Source: Verrucomicrobiota bacterium (GTDB taxonomy: Bacteria; Verrucomicrobiota; Lentisphaeria; JABSQK01; JAJFLO01). From it: a stretch of 34,033 nt of DNA. Of the stretch, positions 16,896 through 25,195 are shown in pieces. The stretch lies in contig JAJFLO010000320.1 in NCBI GenBank assembly GCA_021772675.1, forward strand, positions 1 to 34,033, in the 5' to 3' direction. The notes under the pieces are model-generated. The model saw nothing but the letters and a program-made list of their open reading frames with translations, was not told where the DNA came from and did not search any database. Position 1 is the first letter of the stretch, and every line of letters begins with the position of its first letter. The position numbers and the translations under genes were made by a program.

Positions 16896-17633
16896 CTAAA
16901 CAATTGCCAGTTTTTTTTGAGATCTACTGGAAAGAATTTCCAAAGCCATTTTTTTGAGTTCAGCTATCGGATATTTGATATTGGTTTTGCTGGAGGGTGA
17001 AAATGTAAATTTTATTTTGTGCTCAATATTCTTCAAGATTTCATTATGAGGAGGTAAATTCTTTTCAATGATCATAATCATCGATTTTATACGGTGACAT
17101 AGTCTAATGAATTTTGGGAAGATTATGAGTTCAATTAGGCATTCGTCGTTGCGGGGATCAAAAAAAATGTCTAAATTAATCTCAAAGCGAACGATTGGTA
17201 ATAAGAGACTGATTGATGGTATAGACACGATTTTTTCTTGACATATACGTAGATTTTCACCACTTAACCACGAGTAAACTTCTTTTTGACTAATAAATGT
17301 TCTTGAATCGTTTCTGTTTAAATTTTTGATAGTATGATCGGATTCAATGTTACGTTTTTTGCACAATTCATTCGCTAAACAATCGTTGCCTGATTCAATC
17401 AGTAATCTAACAATGAAGTATTCAATTTCCTTTAGAGAGATATTTTTTTCTTTTTGAATAGAATCAGTTAGTCGTTTTTTTACATGATTCAAAATATCAT
17501 CAATTATTTCATGGTTGAGGTAATTATTTTCGACAATATTAAATAGTTCTTCTTTTAAAATTTCAAAACTCAAAAGGCCGTTTGCATCGTTATCATCCTT
17601 TAGAACTATCAAATCTGTTACGGGTTTAATCAT
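16896..17633 (-). CDS. Unknown protein with ATP-cone-like N-terminus, coupled to nrdR
   Basis: A 245-aa protein without a name I recognise. Residues about 8-90 follow the ATP-cone pattern: a basic/acidic turn (VLKDDND), a Phe then Lys-rich helix, then LNHVKKRLTD, ISLKEIEYFIVRLLIESG and ANELCKKR. This spacing matches the nucleotide-binding cone of NrdR and class I/III ribonucleotide reductases. The remainder (about 110-245) is mixed alpha/beta with hydrophobic strands (ISLLLPIVRFEINLDIFF) and a basic C-terminus, and no known motif. The ATG overlaps the nrdR stop by four bases (ATGA), so it is made together with NrdR. A role in dNTP-responsive control is an inference. It is not a reductase: no cysteine pair or radical motif is seen. 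Confidence 0.7.
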   Translation of the reverse strand: MIKPVTDLIVLKDDNDANGLLSFEILKEELFNIVENNYLNHEIIDDILNHVKKRLTDSIQKEKNISLKEIEYFIVRLLIESGNDCLANELCKKRNIESDHTIKNLNRNDSRTFISQKEVYSWLSGENLRICQEKIVSIPSISLLLPIVRFEINLDIFFDPRNDECLIELIIFPKFIRLCHRIKSMIMIIEKNLPPHNEILKNIEHKIKFTFSPSSKTNIKYPIAELKKMALEILSSRSQKKLAIV

Positions 17634-18088
17634 TTTTCACTTTTCTTTAGGCTTTTGATTTCGTTGATAAACTCGTCTACATCCTTAAATTGCCGATATA
17701 CAGAGGCAAATCGAACATAAGCGATATGATCGAGGTTTTTTAATTCATCCATAATAATTTGACCAATTTTTTCACTTGGAACATCTCTTACAGCTAAATT
17801 CTCTATTTCCATTTGCACGTTATTGACTGCATGGTCAAATTGATCCTCTGATACTGGTCGTTTCCAACATGCTTTCTTGATTCCGTCTCGAATTTTATTG
17901 GGCTTGTAGTCTTCTCGGCTTTGATCATGTTTAATGACATAAAGCTCTGTCGGGATTATTTCTTCAAGCGTCGTGAACCTATGGCTGCATTTAATGCACT
18001 CGCGTCGTCTTCGTACAGAGTTACCTTCTTTTGAAATTCTGCTATCAATGACTTTATCTTCCTGAAAAGAGCATCTGGGACATATCAT
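17630..18088 (-). CDS. nrdR: Transcriptional repressor NrdR
   Basis: Represses ribonucleotide reductase genes when its ATP-cone senses (d)ATP. The 152-aa protein is standard length. It has a zinc ribbon with C3, C6, C31 and C34 in the patterns CPRC and CIKC, flanked by KVIDSR and RRRREC, then RFTTLEE, then the ATP-cone (about 50-140, ending YVRFASVYRQF). Middle gene of a leftward three-gene set: ymdB stops 3 bases before its ATG, and the next gene starts inside its stop codon. I saw no NrdR box in the window and no reductase gene. Confidence 0.96.
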   Translation of the reverse strand: MICPRCSFQEDKVIDSRISKEGNSVRRRRECIKCSHRFTTLEEIIPTELYVIKHDQSREDYKPNKIRDGIKKACWKRPVSEDQFDHAVNNVQMEIENLAVRDVPSEKIGQIIMDELKNLDHIAYVRFASVYRQFKDVDEFINEIKSLKKSEK

Positions 18089-18091
18089 CTT

Positions 18092-18874
18092 TTATAAGTT
18101 CCTTATAATACGTTCAATGCCGATAGCTTTGCCGGTCTGAGGATCAAATTCAACAACTGCGCCGCACAATTGAATATTGCTTTCAATTACTTTATAGTGT
18201 GAGGGCATACCCGATGTGAATGTTTTTACTACTGCGTTTATGTCTCGACCGATGACGGATTCACGGCTTCCAACCATGCCAACATCCGTTATATAAGCTG
18301 TTCCATTAGGTAGGATTTGTTCATCTGCTGTTTGAACATGAGTATGAGTTCCAAACATCGCTGTAATTTTCCCATCTAAAAAACGTCCCATGGCAATTTT
18401 TTCACTTGTTGCTTCTGCATGAAAATCAATTATGATTACGTTTGCTTTGTCTTTTACTTCTTCAAGAATTGACGCAATTTTAGTAAATGGATTATCGCCG
18501 TGATGTTGAATGAAGATTCGTCCGATTAGGTTAATTACGCAGATTACTCCACCGATCGGAATATTAAAAATACCATATCCTTTTCCTGGTTGATCAATAT
18601 GAAAATTTGCAGGCCTGAGTACGTAAGGTAGTGATCGAATTTCTTCAATAAATATTTTTTGTTTCCAGATATGATCACCTGACGTAATGATATCGACACC
18701 GGCATTTCTAAGGGATTCGACACATTTTTTGGTTAAACCGGAACCGCCCGCAATATTTTCGGCATTCGCAATGCAAAAACAGCAATTAAATTCTTTTCTT
18801 AATTCAGGGACAAGTTTGCAGACTGCCTTCCGTCCGCCCTTTCCCACGATATCGCCGATGATTAATATCTTCAT
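18092..18874 (-). CDS. ymdB: YmdB-type metallophosphoesterase
   Basis: The 260-aa protein matches the YmdB/TIGR00282 family of dinuclear-metal phosphoesterases, which in Bacillus hydrolyse 2',3'-cyclic nucleotides and influence RNA turnover and cell fate. Metal ligands by comparison with that family: D8 (GDIVG), E39 (NAENIAGG), position 67, H152 (DFHAEATSEK), H177 and H179 (GTHTHVQTADE). Position 67 is Asp (SGDHIW) where I recall Asn in Bacillus; Asp can still bind metal. A second conserved block is TAYITDVGMVGS. It is the first gene of the set with nrdR, with a 3-base gap. This family is often near rny, which is not present here. Confidence 0.9.
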   Translation of the reverse strand: MKILIIGDIVGKGGRKAVCKLVPELRKEFNCCFCIANAENIAGGSGLTKKCVESLRNAGVDIITSGDHIWKQKIFIEEIRSLPYVLRPANFHIDQPGKGYGIFNIPIGGVICVINLIGRIFIQHHGDNPFTKIASILEEVKDKANVIIIDFHAEATSEKIAMGRFLDGKITAMFGTHTHVQTADEQILPNGTAYITDVGMVGSRESVIGRDINAVVKTFTSGMPSHYKVIESNIQLCGAVVEFDPQTGKAIGIERIIRNL

Positions 18875-18942
18875 ATTTTATACTTAACTATAAATAATTT
18901 TTAAAGTTTGCACGTTTAACAATGATAAATTTGAAAAGGTAA

Positions 18943-18972
18943 CTTAAAGTTAAAGCATCATTAGTCTATAAT
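18943..18972 (+). promoter_or_regulatory. Possible promoter for ridA
   Basis: A perfect TATAAT at 18967-18972 lies 51 bp before the ATG at 19024. The best -35 candidates (CTTAAA at 18943 or TTAAAG at 18944) match the consensus poorly, so only the -10 is persuasive. Confidence 0.3.
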
Positions 18973-19023
18973 AAATCAAAATTAAATAAGGAATGTGGAT
19001 AGTGGAATATAGATTATTTCCTT

Positions 19024-19434
19024 ATGCCTAAAGGATATGTGCTGAATAAGTCGATTTATAAAGTAGAGACAGAATATGCGCCAAAGGCCATCGGTCCGTA
19101 TTCTCAGGGTATTGTTGCTGACAATTTTCTTTATGTTTCAGGACAGATACCGATAAACCCGAAAACGGGGAAAACCGTGGACGGGGGAATAGAAAATCAA
19201 ACGGTTCAGGTAATGGAAAATGTCGAAGCAATATTGAAGGCCGTAAACCTTTCTCTAAATTCAGTTGTAAAGTGTGAAATATTCTTGATCAACATGGATG
19301 ATTTTGCTAGTGTGAATAAGTTTTATGCAGCAAAATTTAATTCAGATATTAAACCGGCTCGACAGGTTATTGGAGTTGCGAGTCTTCCCTTGAATTCTTT
19401 AATTGAAATGTCTTGCATTGCTGCAATGATATAA
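19024..19434 (+). CDS. ridA: RidA family enamine/imine deaminase
   Basis: RidA (YjgF/YER057c) proteins hydrolyse reactive 2-aminoacrylate formed by PLP enzymes such as threonine dehydratase. The core is clear: APKAIGPYSQG near the start, FLYVSGQIP, and the active-site arginine region KPARQVIGVASLPLNSLIE. The 136 aa include about 9 extra residues before the usual start. No ribosome site precedes the ATG, whereas AAAGGA lies just inside the frame at 19030-19035, so translation may begin at a non-ATG codon slightly downstream. xth follows 82 bp later on the same strand. Confidence 0.92.
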   Translation: MPKGYVLNKSIYKVETEYAPKAIGPYSQGIVADNFLYVSGQIPINPKTGKTVDGGIENQTVQVMENVEAILKAVNLSLNSVVKCEIFLINMDDFASVNKFYAAKFNSDIKPARQVIGVASLPLNSLIEMSCIAAMI

Positions 19435-19516
19435 AAAGTTGAACGAAATCTCAGGCTTAACTAACACATGTTTTATAATATAAATATTCAATTATAAGTA
19501 GACAATCTAACGACTC

Positions 19517-20281
19517 ATGCGTATCTGTTCCTGGAATGTTAATGGTTTAAGAGCTGCTGTTCGTAAGGGGTATTGCGAGTTCATTGAAATAATTAACCCC
19601 GATATAATATTATTGCAGGAAATCCGAGTGACTCCGGACCAGCTAACCGAGGACATTAGAAGTCCAAACGGCTGGTTTGTGCATTGGAATCCTGCTGAGA
19701 GGAAGGGATATTCTGGGACAGCGATATGGTCCAAATATCCAATAGAAACGACTACTACCGGGTTGAATGGCGAAGATATCGAAGGTCGGCTGATCCATGC
19801 AATTATCAATGGACTGCATATCATTGATGTTTATTTACCTTCAGGGTCTTCCGGTGACGAACGCCAACAACAAAAAGAATTGTGGATGGCCTCGTTTTTC
19901 CCATGGTCGACAGCTTTTACCATAATGAATGAGCCTGTGGTAATTGGGGGAGATCTTAATATTGCCCATACAGAGAAAGACATCTTTTATGCAAAGGGTA
20001 ACCAGAATAATTCGGGATTTTTACCACAAGAAAGAGAATGGTTTGGGGAACTACTAAATTCAGGGTGGCATGACTTTATGCGAGAGCAGTATGGTGATAT
20101 TGACGGCCCGTATTCCTGGTGGTCAAATCGCGGTAAGGCCAGAGAGTTAGACCGCGGTTGGCGTATTGACTATTTATTGGGGAATCGCGCTTGTTCAAAA
20201 AGGTTTAAGTCAGCCCAAACTCACCGTGAAGGAGGAATGACTATTTCAGACCACGCTCCAATTACAATTGATTTGGAATAG
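19517..20281 (+). CDS. xthA: Exodeoxyribonuclease III (AP endonuclease)
   Basis: Base-excision-repair enzyme that cuts at abasic sites and trims 3' blocks. The 254-aa protein carries the full active site of the ExoIII/APE family: N7 in WNVNGLRA, E35 in LLQEIR, Y106 in DVYLPSG, D146 and N148 in GGDLNIAHTEKDI, and D245/H246 in SDHAPI. The WWSNRGKARE and GWRIDYLL segments are also typical. Length is normal. It ends 29 bp from the convergent bioF. It may share the ridA transcript. Confidence 0.95.
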   Translation: MRICSWNVNGLRAAVRKGYCEFIEIINPDIILLQEIRVTPDQLTEDIRSPNGWFVHWNPAERKGYSGTAIWSKYPIETTTTGLNGEDIEGRLIHAIINGLHIIDVYLPSGSSGDERQQQKELWMASFFPWSTAFTIMNEPVVIGGDLNIAHTEKDIFYAKGNQNNSGFLPQEREWFGELLNSGWHDFMREQYGDIDGPYSWWSNRGKARELDRGWRIDYLLGNRACSKRFKSAQTHREGGMTISDHAPITIDLE

Positions 20282-20310
20282 CCTTTTCAACTCACCAATG
20301 CAATTATCCG

Positions 20311-21492
20311 TTACGTTTTTAATGCTTCTTTAATTTTCCTAATACAAAATTTCAGATCTCTTCTTTTATGTGTAGCTAATAATGAAAACCGAATCCTAGA
20401 AGTACCTTTGGGAACGGTGGGTGGACGAATGGGCATTGCAGCAATTCCACATTCCCATAACTTTTCGCAAGTTTCAATTGTATATTTTTCGTCGTTTAGA
20501 ATTAATGGGACAATATGTGAAGAACTTTTACCGATATTAAGATCCAATTTTAATAATTCTTCTCTAAAAAAACCGGCATTCTTTTTTAGCTGATCGCGTC
20601 GGTATTGGTCTGATTTTACAATTTCCATTGCTTTTATATTTAGTTCGATTATGTGGGGGGGTAACGCCGTTGTATAAATAAAACTCCGAGCTTTATTTAT
20701 TAAATAATCATTCATGTTTTTGTTACTTGCAACGTAAGCGCCATAACTTCCATATGCTTTGCTGAATGTCCCCATTTGTATATCAATACTTTCGGTCAAC
20801 TTGAGTTCGTTTATCAATCCAGCGCCGTGGTTTCCGTAAATACCTCCGCTATGTGCCTCGTCAATCATTAGCATCGCACCATGTTTTTTTCTTAAATCAG
20901 CAAGCTCTTGCAAAGGGGCAATGTCACCATCCATACTGAATAAACCTTCGCTTATGATCAATTTTGACTTGAATGATTTATTTTTTTCTAAGAGTGAATT
21001 CAAATGGGAGATTTCATTGTGTCTGTACCTGAAATGTTTAGCTCCGCTTAATTGAATCCCATCAATAATACTTGCATGATTTAATCGATCAGAAAAAATC
21101 GCGTCACCTCTACCCACAAGGCCGGAAATTACACCTACATTTGCCATGTATCCTGAACTGAAAATCAGGCAGGATTCTGTCCCTTTCAGATCCGCCATAG
21201 ATTTTTCAAGGTTTGCAAATGAAGATGAACTGCCAGCAATTAGTCGAGACGATCCACTTCCACCTAAATTTGACGAAGACAATTGAATTTTAGTGAGATC
21301 TAGTTCTTCACTAATACCCAGATAATTATTGGAGCAAAAGTTGAGTAAAAGTTTGCCATTGAAATTAATTTTACCATTTTTCTCAGCTTTTGATCCTTTC
21401 AAATATCGATATAAAGAGCAGTGTTTTAACCGGGAAAGTTCACTGTCAATAAATGACAAAGGATCGACATTATTTAACGAGTGATTTGACAT
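20311..21492 (-). CDS. bioF: 8-amino-7-oxononanoate synthase
   Basis: First committed step of biotin ring assembly: pimeloyl-thioester plus alanine to KAPA, PLP-dependent. The 393-aa protein shows NFCSNNYLG (51-59), GSGSSRLIAG, DEAHSGG (211-217) for the PLP ring, and the Schiff-base lysine K245 in GTFSKAYGSYG. The close relative 2-amino-3-ketobutyrate CoA ligase cannot be excluded by motif, but the neighbouring bioB, bioD and bioA decide it. It is separated from bioB by 351 bp holding foldback copy B, so it may have its own promoter. Confidence 0.93.
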   Translation of the reverse strand: MSNHSLNNVDPLSFIDSELSRLKHCSLYRYLKGSKAEKNGKINFNGKLLLNFCSNNYLGISEELDLTKIQLSSSNLGGSGSSRLIAGSSSSFANLEKSMADLKGTESCLIFSSGYMANVGVISGLVGRGDAIFSDRLNHASIIDGIQLSGAKHFRYRHNEISHLNSLLEKNKSFKSKLIISEGLFSMDGDIAPLQELADLRKKHGAMLMIDEAHSGGIYGNHGAGLINELKLTESIDIQMGTFSKAYGSYGAYVASNKNMNDYLINKARSFIYTTALPPHIIELNIKAMEIVKSDQYRRDQLKKNAGFFREELLKLDLNIGKSSSHIVPLILNDEKYTIETCEKLWECGIAAMPIRPPTVPKGTSRIRFSLLATHKRRDLKFCIRKIKEALKT

Positions 21493-21843
21493 GACAATAA
21501 GGAACGTATTTCAGAACTACAATTAAGAGGTTAGCCTACATTATTCATAAACTTTTGTAGCGAGAGTCATCAGATTGTGTGAGATCAGTGAGTTATTAAT
21601 TTCATTCGCGTGCAAAAATAGTGAACTAATTCGAACCCGAATAACTTCACAACTCGTTGATATTATGTGATATGATGACTTGTAATAGAAAGTTTATGCA
21701 TAATGCAGGTTAGGAAGGGATTCAAATAATAAGTTTTCGAATACTGAATGATCAAATCCAATTATTGATGGCTTTGCGAGCGAATACGCTTTGAACTTTT
21801 ATATTCTGCTTTAAGAGTTCTTAATCTATTCACTAAAAACTAC
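21493..21843. other. Intergenic gap between bioB and bioF
   Basis: The gap is mostly foldback repeat copy B (21531-21713). The remaining 130 bp on the bioB side have no evident promoter or terminator. It breaks an otherwise compact leftward biotin set. Confidence 0.7.
21531..21713 (+). repeat. Foldback (MITE-like) element, copy B
   Basis: Element 21535-21709 (175 bp), starting CCTACATTATTCATAAACT and ending with its near complement, flanked by TTAG on both sides (21531-21534, 21710-21713). The terminal inverted repeats are 22 bp with three mismatches (21532-21553 against 21691-21712). Inner complementary segments ATCAGTGAGTTAT and ACAACTCGTTGATAT let the whole element fold back. It shares long blocks with copy C, for example GACTTGTAATAGAAAGTTTATG. 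Confidence 0.88.
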
Positions 21844-22875
21844 TCATTTTTCACTTGCAGTTGGTTCTTCTATCTCAAAGCCAAGATCTTCAATCATTTT
21901 ATAATCACGCTTTGCTTCCTGGCCATCAGTAGTGAGATAGTCGCCAATAAAGATCGAATTTGCAGGGTATAGAGCAAAAGGCTGTAGAGATCTTAAATTT
22001 AGTTCCCTTCCTCCAGATGCACGAATTTCTTTACTTGGACATACAAAGCGAAAAAGGCATAGCACTTTAAGGCATTTGATTGGCGTGAGTTCATGTAGTT
22101 TTTCTAAGGGTGTCCCTTGTATTGAATTTAAGAAATTGATTGGAATTGAATCTGCGTCCAGATCCCTGAGAGCATAGGCCATATTAATAATTTCGTCATT
22201 TGACTCGCCCATGCCAATAATAATTCCCGAACATGGCGATATTCCCGCCGATTTAGATTTATTTACGGTGTCTATTCGGTCATGGTATGTATGAGTTTTG
22301 GTAATGGAATCGAAGTGATTTGCGCTTGTGTTTATATTATGATTGTATCGATCAACTCCAGCTGCTTTTAATTTTTCAGCCTGGTTGTCTTTCAGTAGTC
22401 CCAGGCATGCACAGATTTTTAACGGCATCGTATTTTTTATTTCCTTGACGGCTTCAATGACGTGATTTAATTCGTTATTTGTTGGTCCTCTGCCACTGGT
22501 AACGATGCAGTATGTTCCAGCTTTTTTTTCTAATGCTGATTTGGCTCCGTTAACAATCGTTTCTTTGTCCAGAAGGGTATACTTTGTAATATCTGACTTG
22601 GCTACAATTGATTGTGAGCAATACCCGCAATCTTCAGGGCAATGACCACACTTGGCATTAATGATCATATTAAGTTTTACTTTGGTACCGTAGAATTTTT
22701 TTCTGATGATAAAAGCTGCTTCCAATAAAGAAAGCAGCTCCTCATTATCGGCTTGAAGTATGGATAACGATTCAGTTTGATCGATTAATTGACCGGAAAG
22801 TGATTTTTCGGCTAATTCATACCAATATGATGATTGAATTTGGAGGTTATTTGTCATGGTTTCGGTCATTATCAT
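21844..22875 (-). CDS. bioB: Biotin synthase
   Basis: Radical-SAM enzyme that inserts sulfur into dethiobiotin. The 343-aa protein has the [4Fe-4S] motif C79-x3-C83-x2-C86 in CPEDCGYC, preceded by C76. It also has the [2Fe-2S] region (KICACLGLL, DRYNHNINTS) and the conserved arginine block IRASGGRELNLR. The ATG at 22875 follows AGAGGG by 9 bases, a better fit than the ATG two codons later. Second last of the leftward set bioA-bioD-bioB-bioF. It needs Fe-S supply, possibly from the carrier/Nfu genes at 9 kb (inference). Confidence 0.97.
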   Translation of the reverse strand: MIMTETMTNNLQIQSSYWYELAEKSLSGQLIDQTESLSILQADNEELLSLLEAAFIIRKKFYGTKVKLNMIINAKCGHCPEDCGYCSQSIVAKSDITKYTLLDKETIVNGAKSALEKKAGTYCIVTSGRGPTNNELNHVIEAVKEIKNTMPLKICACLGLLKDNQAEKLKAAGVDRYNHNINTSANHFDSITKTHTYHDRIDTVNKSKSAGISPCSGIIIGMGESNDEIINMAYALRDLDADSIPINFLNSIQGTPLEKLHELTPIKCLKVLCLFRFVCPSKEIRASGGRELNLRSLQPFALYPANSIFIGDYLTTDGQEAKRDYKMIEDLGFEIEEPTASEK

Positions 22876-22947
22876 AATATTATCCCTCTATTTAGGTCCG
22901 TTACTATCAAAATTCTACTCAGGCATCAAATTTTGCCAGAGTCTGTC

Positions 22948-23691
22948 TTAAATCAAAGCAATAATCGATTCCAGATCAACGTGACAATTTAGGATGTTAA
23001 ATTGTTCATGCAAATCTAAAGATTCAGAAATATGAGGAATGTTACCCAGAATTGGAATTTTGGAAAATTTGTTAATAATAAACGCATTAGAATATTCACT
23101 ATTTATTACTTCGCGGTGTTGACATATATCCTCCATTGAGAACAAATTTTTAGGAATTGGGGATTGGTAGTTATTCAAAATAATACCTAATATTCGCAAT
23201 CCATACTTTTTTGCAAAGTCAATTGTCAGTAGGGTATGATTGATTGTTCCTAATCCGGCTCGGGCTACAATGATTAGTGGATAACCAAGTTGAATAGCTA
23301 AATCTACAATCATTTGGGTCTCATTAATGGGAACGGCTAATCCTCCGGCTCCTTCAACAAAAACAACCTCATATTTATTGATTATAGGAGCACCGCTATC
23401 AATCAATTCATCAACCTGCAAGACTTTGCCGTCGAGTCGAGATGCAATGATAGGTGCAAGGGGAGCTGGAAAAGAGAATGGAGCAATCACATTTTCCAAA
23501 TCGTCTACTCCAGCTCGCCGCTTTAATTCATAACTATCTGCCGTTTTCTTTCCCCAAGATTCGCCACATTGAACTGGTTTCCAGATTCCAAGATTTATTT
23601 TCTTTTTCCTTAAAAGATAAGCCAGCCCCCCAGTTACCCAGGTCTTTCCCACGCCGGTGTCAGTCCCCGTTATAAATATCCCTTTTGCCAT
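22948..23691 (-). CDS. bioD: Dethiobiotin synthetase
   Basis: ATP-dependent ring closure of DAPA with CO2 to dethiobiotin. The 247-aa protein has the P-loop GTDTGVGKTWV (9-19), K38 in WKPVQCG, and the EGAGGLAVPI block. Length is slightly above the usual 220-230. The gap to bioB is 72 bp and to bioA 61 bp, consistent with one leftward transcript bioA-bioD-bioB. Confidence 0.96.
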   Translation of the reverse strand: MAKGIFITGTDTGVGKTWVTGGLAYLLRKKKINLGIWKPVQCGESWGKKTADSYELKRRAGVDDLENVIAPFSFPAPLAPIIASRLDGKVLQVDELIDSGAPIINKYEVVFVEGAGGLAVPINETQMIVDLAIQLGYPLIIVARAGLGTINHTLLTIDFAKKYGLRILGIILNNYQSPIPKNLFSMEDICQHREVINSEYSNAFIINKFSKIPILGNIPHISESLDLHEQFNILNCHVDLESIIALI

Positions 23692-23752
23692 AATCTAAAT
23701 ATTTGAGTAAGTTATTTTCATCCATTTCACGTATTTCGCGGCGCGAATTCGT

Positions 23753-25099
23753 TTATTCACAAACATTCCTAATCGCCGTTATCAATATTGAAATCATGTC
23801 TGCTAGTTCTTCATTTGTACTAACTAACGGCGGCATGAAAACAACAACGTTGCCCAAAGGGCGAATAATCATCCCTAAATTTTTGCTTTCATCACATACT
23901 TTGATTCCCATTTTTTCTTCCCACCGATAGGGTTGTTTGGATGCTTTGTTTTTGACCAGTTCGATCCCTGTCATCATTCCAGTAATTCTGACATCGCCAA
24001 CATGAGGATGATGATTCAATCCGTTTAATAGTTTCGAAATTAATAATGATTTTTCCAGAAGTGTATCAATTAAGTTATTTTTCTCAAACAAATTTATATT
24101 GGCAATAGCGGCTGCGCATCCTAGTTGATTCCCTGTATAAGAATGCCCGTGGAAAAAGGTTTTCTGTTCAGAATAATCACCTAAAAATGCTGAATAAATT
24201 TCCTCGGTTGTTAATGTCGCAGCCAACGGCAAATACCCTCCGGTTAGGCCTTTGGCAACCATCATAATATCGGGTTTTATATTTTCATGATCACAGGCAA
24301 ACATTTTTCCCGTTCTGCCGAATCCGGTGGCAACTTCATCTGCCAATAACAGAATATTATGGGATTTGCAAATGGATTCCAACTGTTTCATGAATCCATT
24401 TGGCATCATGATCATTCCCGCTGCGCCTTGAACAATAGGTTCCACGATTAATCCGGCGATTTCTTCATGTTTTGATTTAATTAATTCTTCAAGCTTATTA
24501 AGGCAATCAGTGCAACACTCTTCTTCAGAGCCATCAAATCTGTAAATATCAGGATAAGACGAACGATAAGTTTTGAATAAAAGCTCTCGGTAGGTTGCAT
24601 GAAACAGGTCCATGCCCCCAACACTTGTTGCACCGATAGTATCACCATGGTAGGCATTGGTCATGGCAATGAATGACTTCTTTTTGTCTTGTCCTTTTAA
24701 ATTCCAATATTGGTAAGCAATTTTCAATCCGATTTCTACGGCTTCTGACCCACTATCCGAATAAAAAACTTTCGTTAAATTATTTGGCGTAATATTGATA
24801 ATTTTTTCTGCTAATAAAATCGAAGGAACATTTGCTTGCCCTAAAAGAGTAGAATGGCTGATCTTTTTAAGTTGCTCAATTATTGCCTGGTTTATTTCGC
24901 CATTATTATGACCGTGAACGTTCAACCAAATAGATGAAACGCCATCGTAAAAACGGTTGCCATCGACATCAATGAGCGTGATTCCTTCACCTTGTTTTAT
25001 TATGATTGGTTCCGACTCCAAATAATCCTTCATTTGTGTAAACGGATGCCAGATGTATTGTTTGTTCTTTTCTCGAAGTTTTTTGTATACAGGACTCAT
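23753..25099 (-). CDS. bioA: Adenosylmethionine-8-amino-7-oxononanoate aminotransferase
   Basis: Transaminates KAPA to DAPA, with SAM as the usual amino donor. With the ATG at 25099 it is 448 aa. The frame extends six codons further to a TTG at 25117, but neither start has a good ribosome site, and ATG gives the usual short lead before WHPFTQMK (17-24). PLP-site features: GSEAVE, AYHGDTIGATSVGG, D254 in LLADEVATGFGRTG, Schiff-base K283 in VAKGLTGGYLPLA, and FFHGHSYTGN. A Cys-rich patch (ECCTDC, about 194-199) lies in a loop. It is the first gene of the leftward biotin set, divergent from the sugar aminotransferase with a 96-bp gap. Confidence 0.95.
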   Translation of the reverse strand: MSPVYKKLREKNKQYIWHPFTQMKDYLESEPIIIKQGEGITLIDVDGNRFYDGVSSIWLNVHGHNNGEINQAIIEQLKKISHSTLLGQANVPSILLAEKIINITPNNLTKVFYSDSGSEAVEIGLKIAYQYWNLKGQDKKKSFIAMTNAYHGDTIGATSVGGMDLFHATYRELLFKTYRSSYPDIYRFDGSEEECCTDCLNKLEELIKSKHEEIAGLIVEPIVQGAAGMIMMPNGFMKQLESICKSHNILLLADEVATGFGRTGKMFACDHENIKPDIMMVAKGLTGGYLPLAATLTTEEIYSAFLGDYSEQKTFFHGHSYTGNQLGCAAAIANINLFEKNNLIDTLLEKSLLISKLLNGLNHHPHVGDVRITGMMTGIELVKNKASKQPYRWEEKMGIKVCDESKNLGMIIRPLGNVVVFMPPLVSTNEELADMISILITAIRNVCE

Positions 25100-25195
25100 T
25101 GACTTGGTTTGCTTCAAAATCTAATAGTTTGTTATAGGAATTAAATAAAATTGTATTTTGTACTATTAAAGTAGATAAATGAACTAATTTCAATC

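Noticed and set aside
25100..25195. BirA (biotin repressor) operator between bioA and the DegT gene
   Set aside because: I looked for the TTGTAAACC/GGTTTACAA-type palindrome in the divergent 96-bp gap and did not find it.
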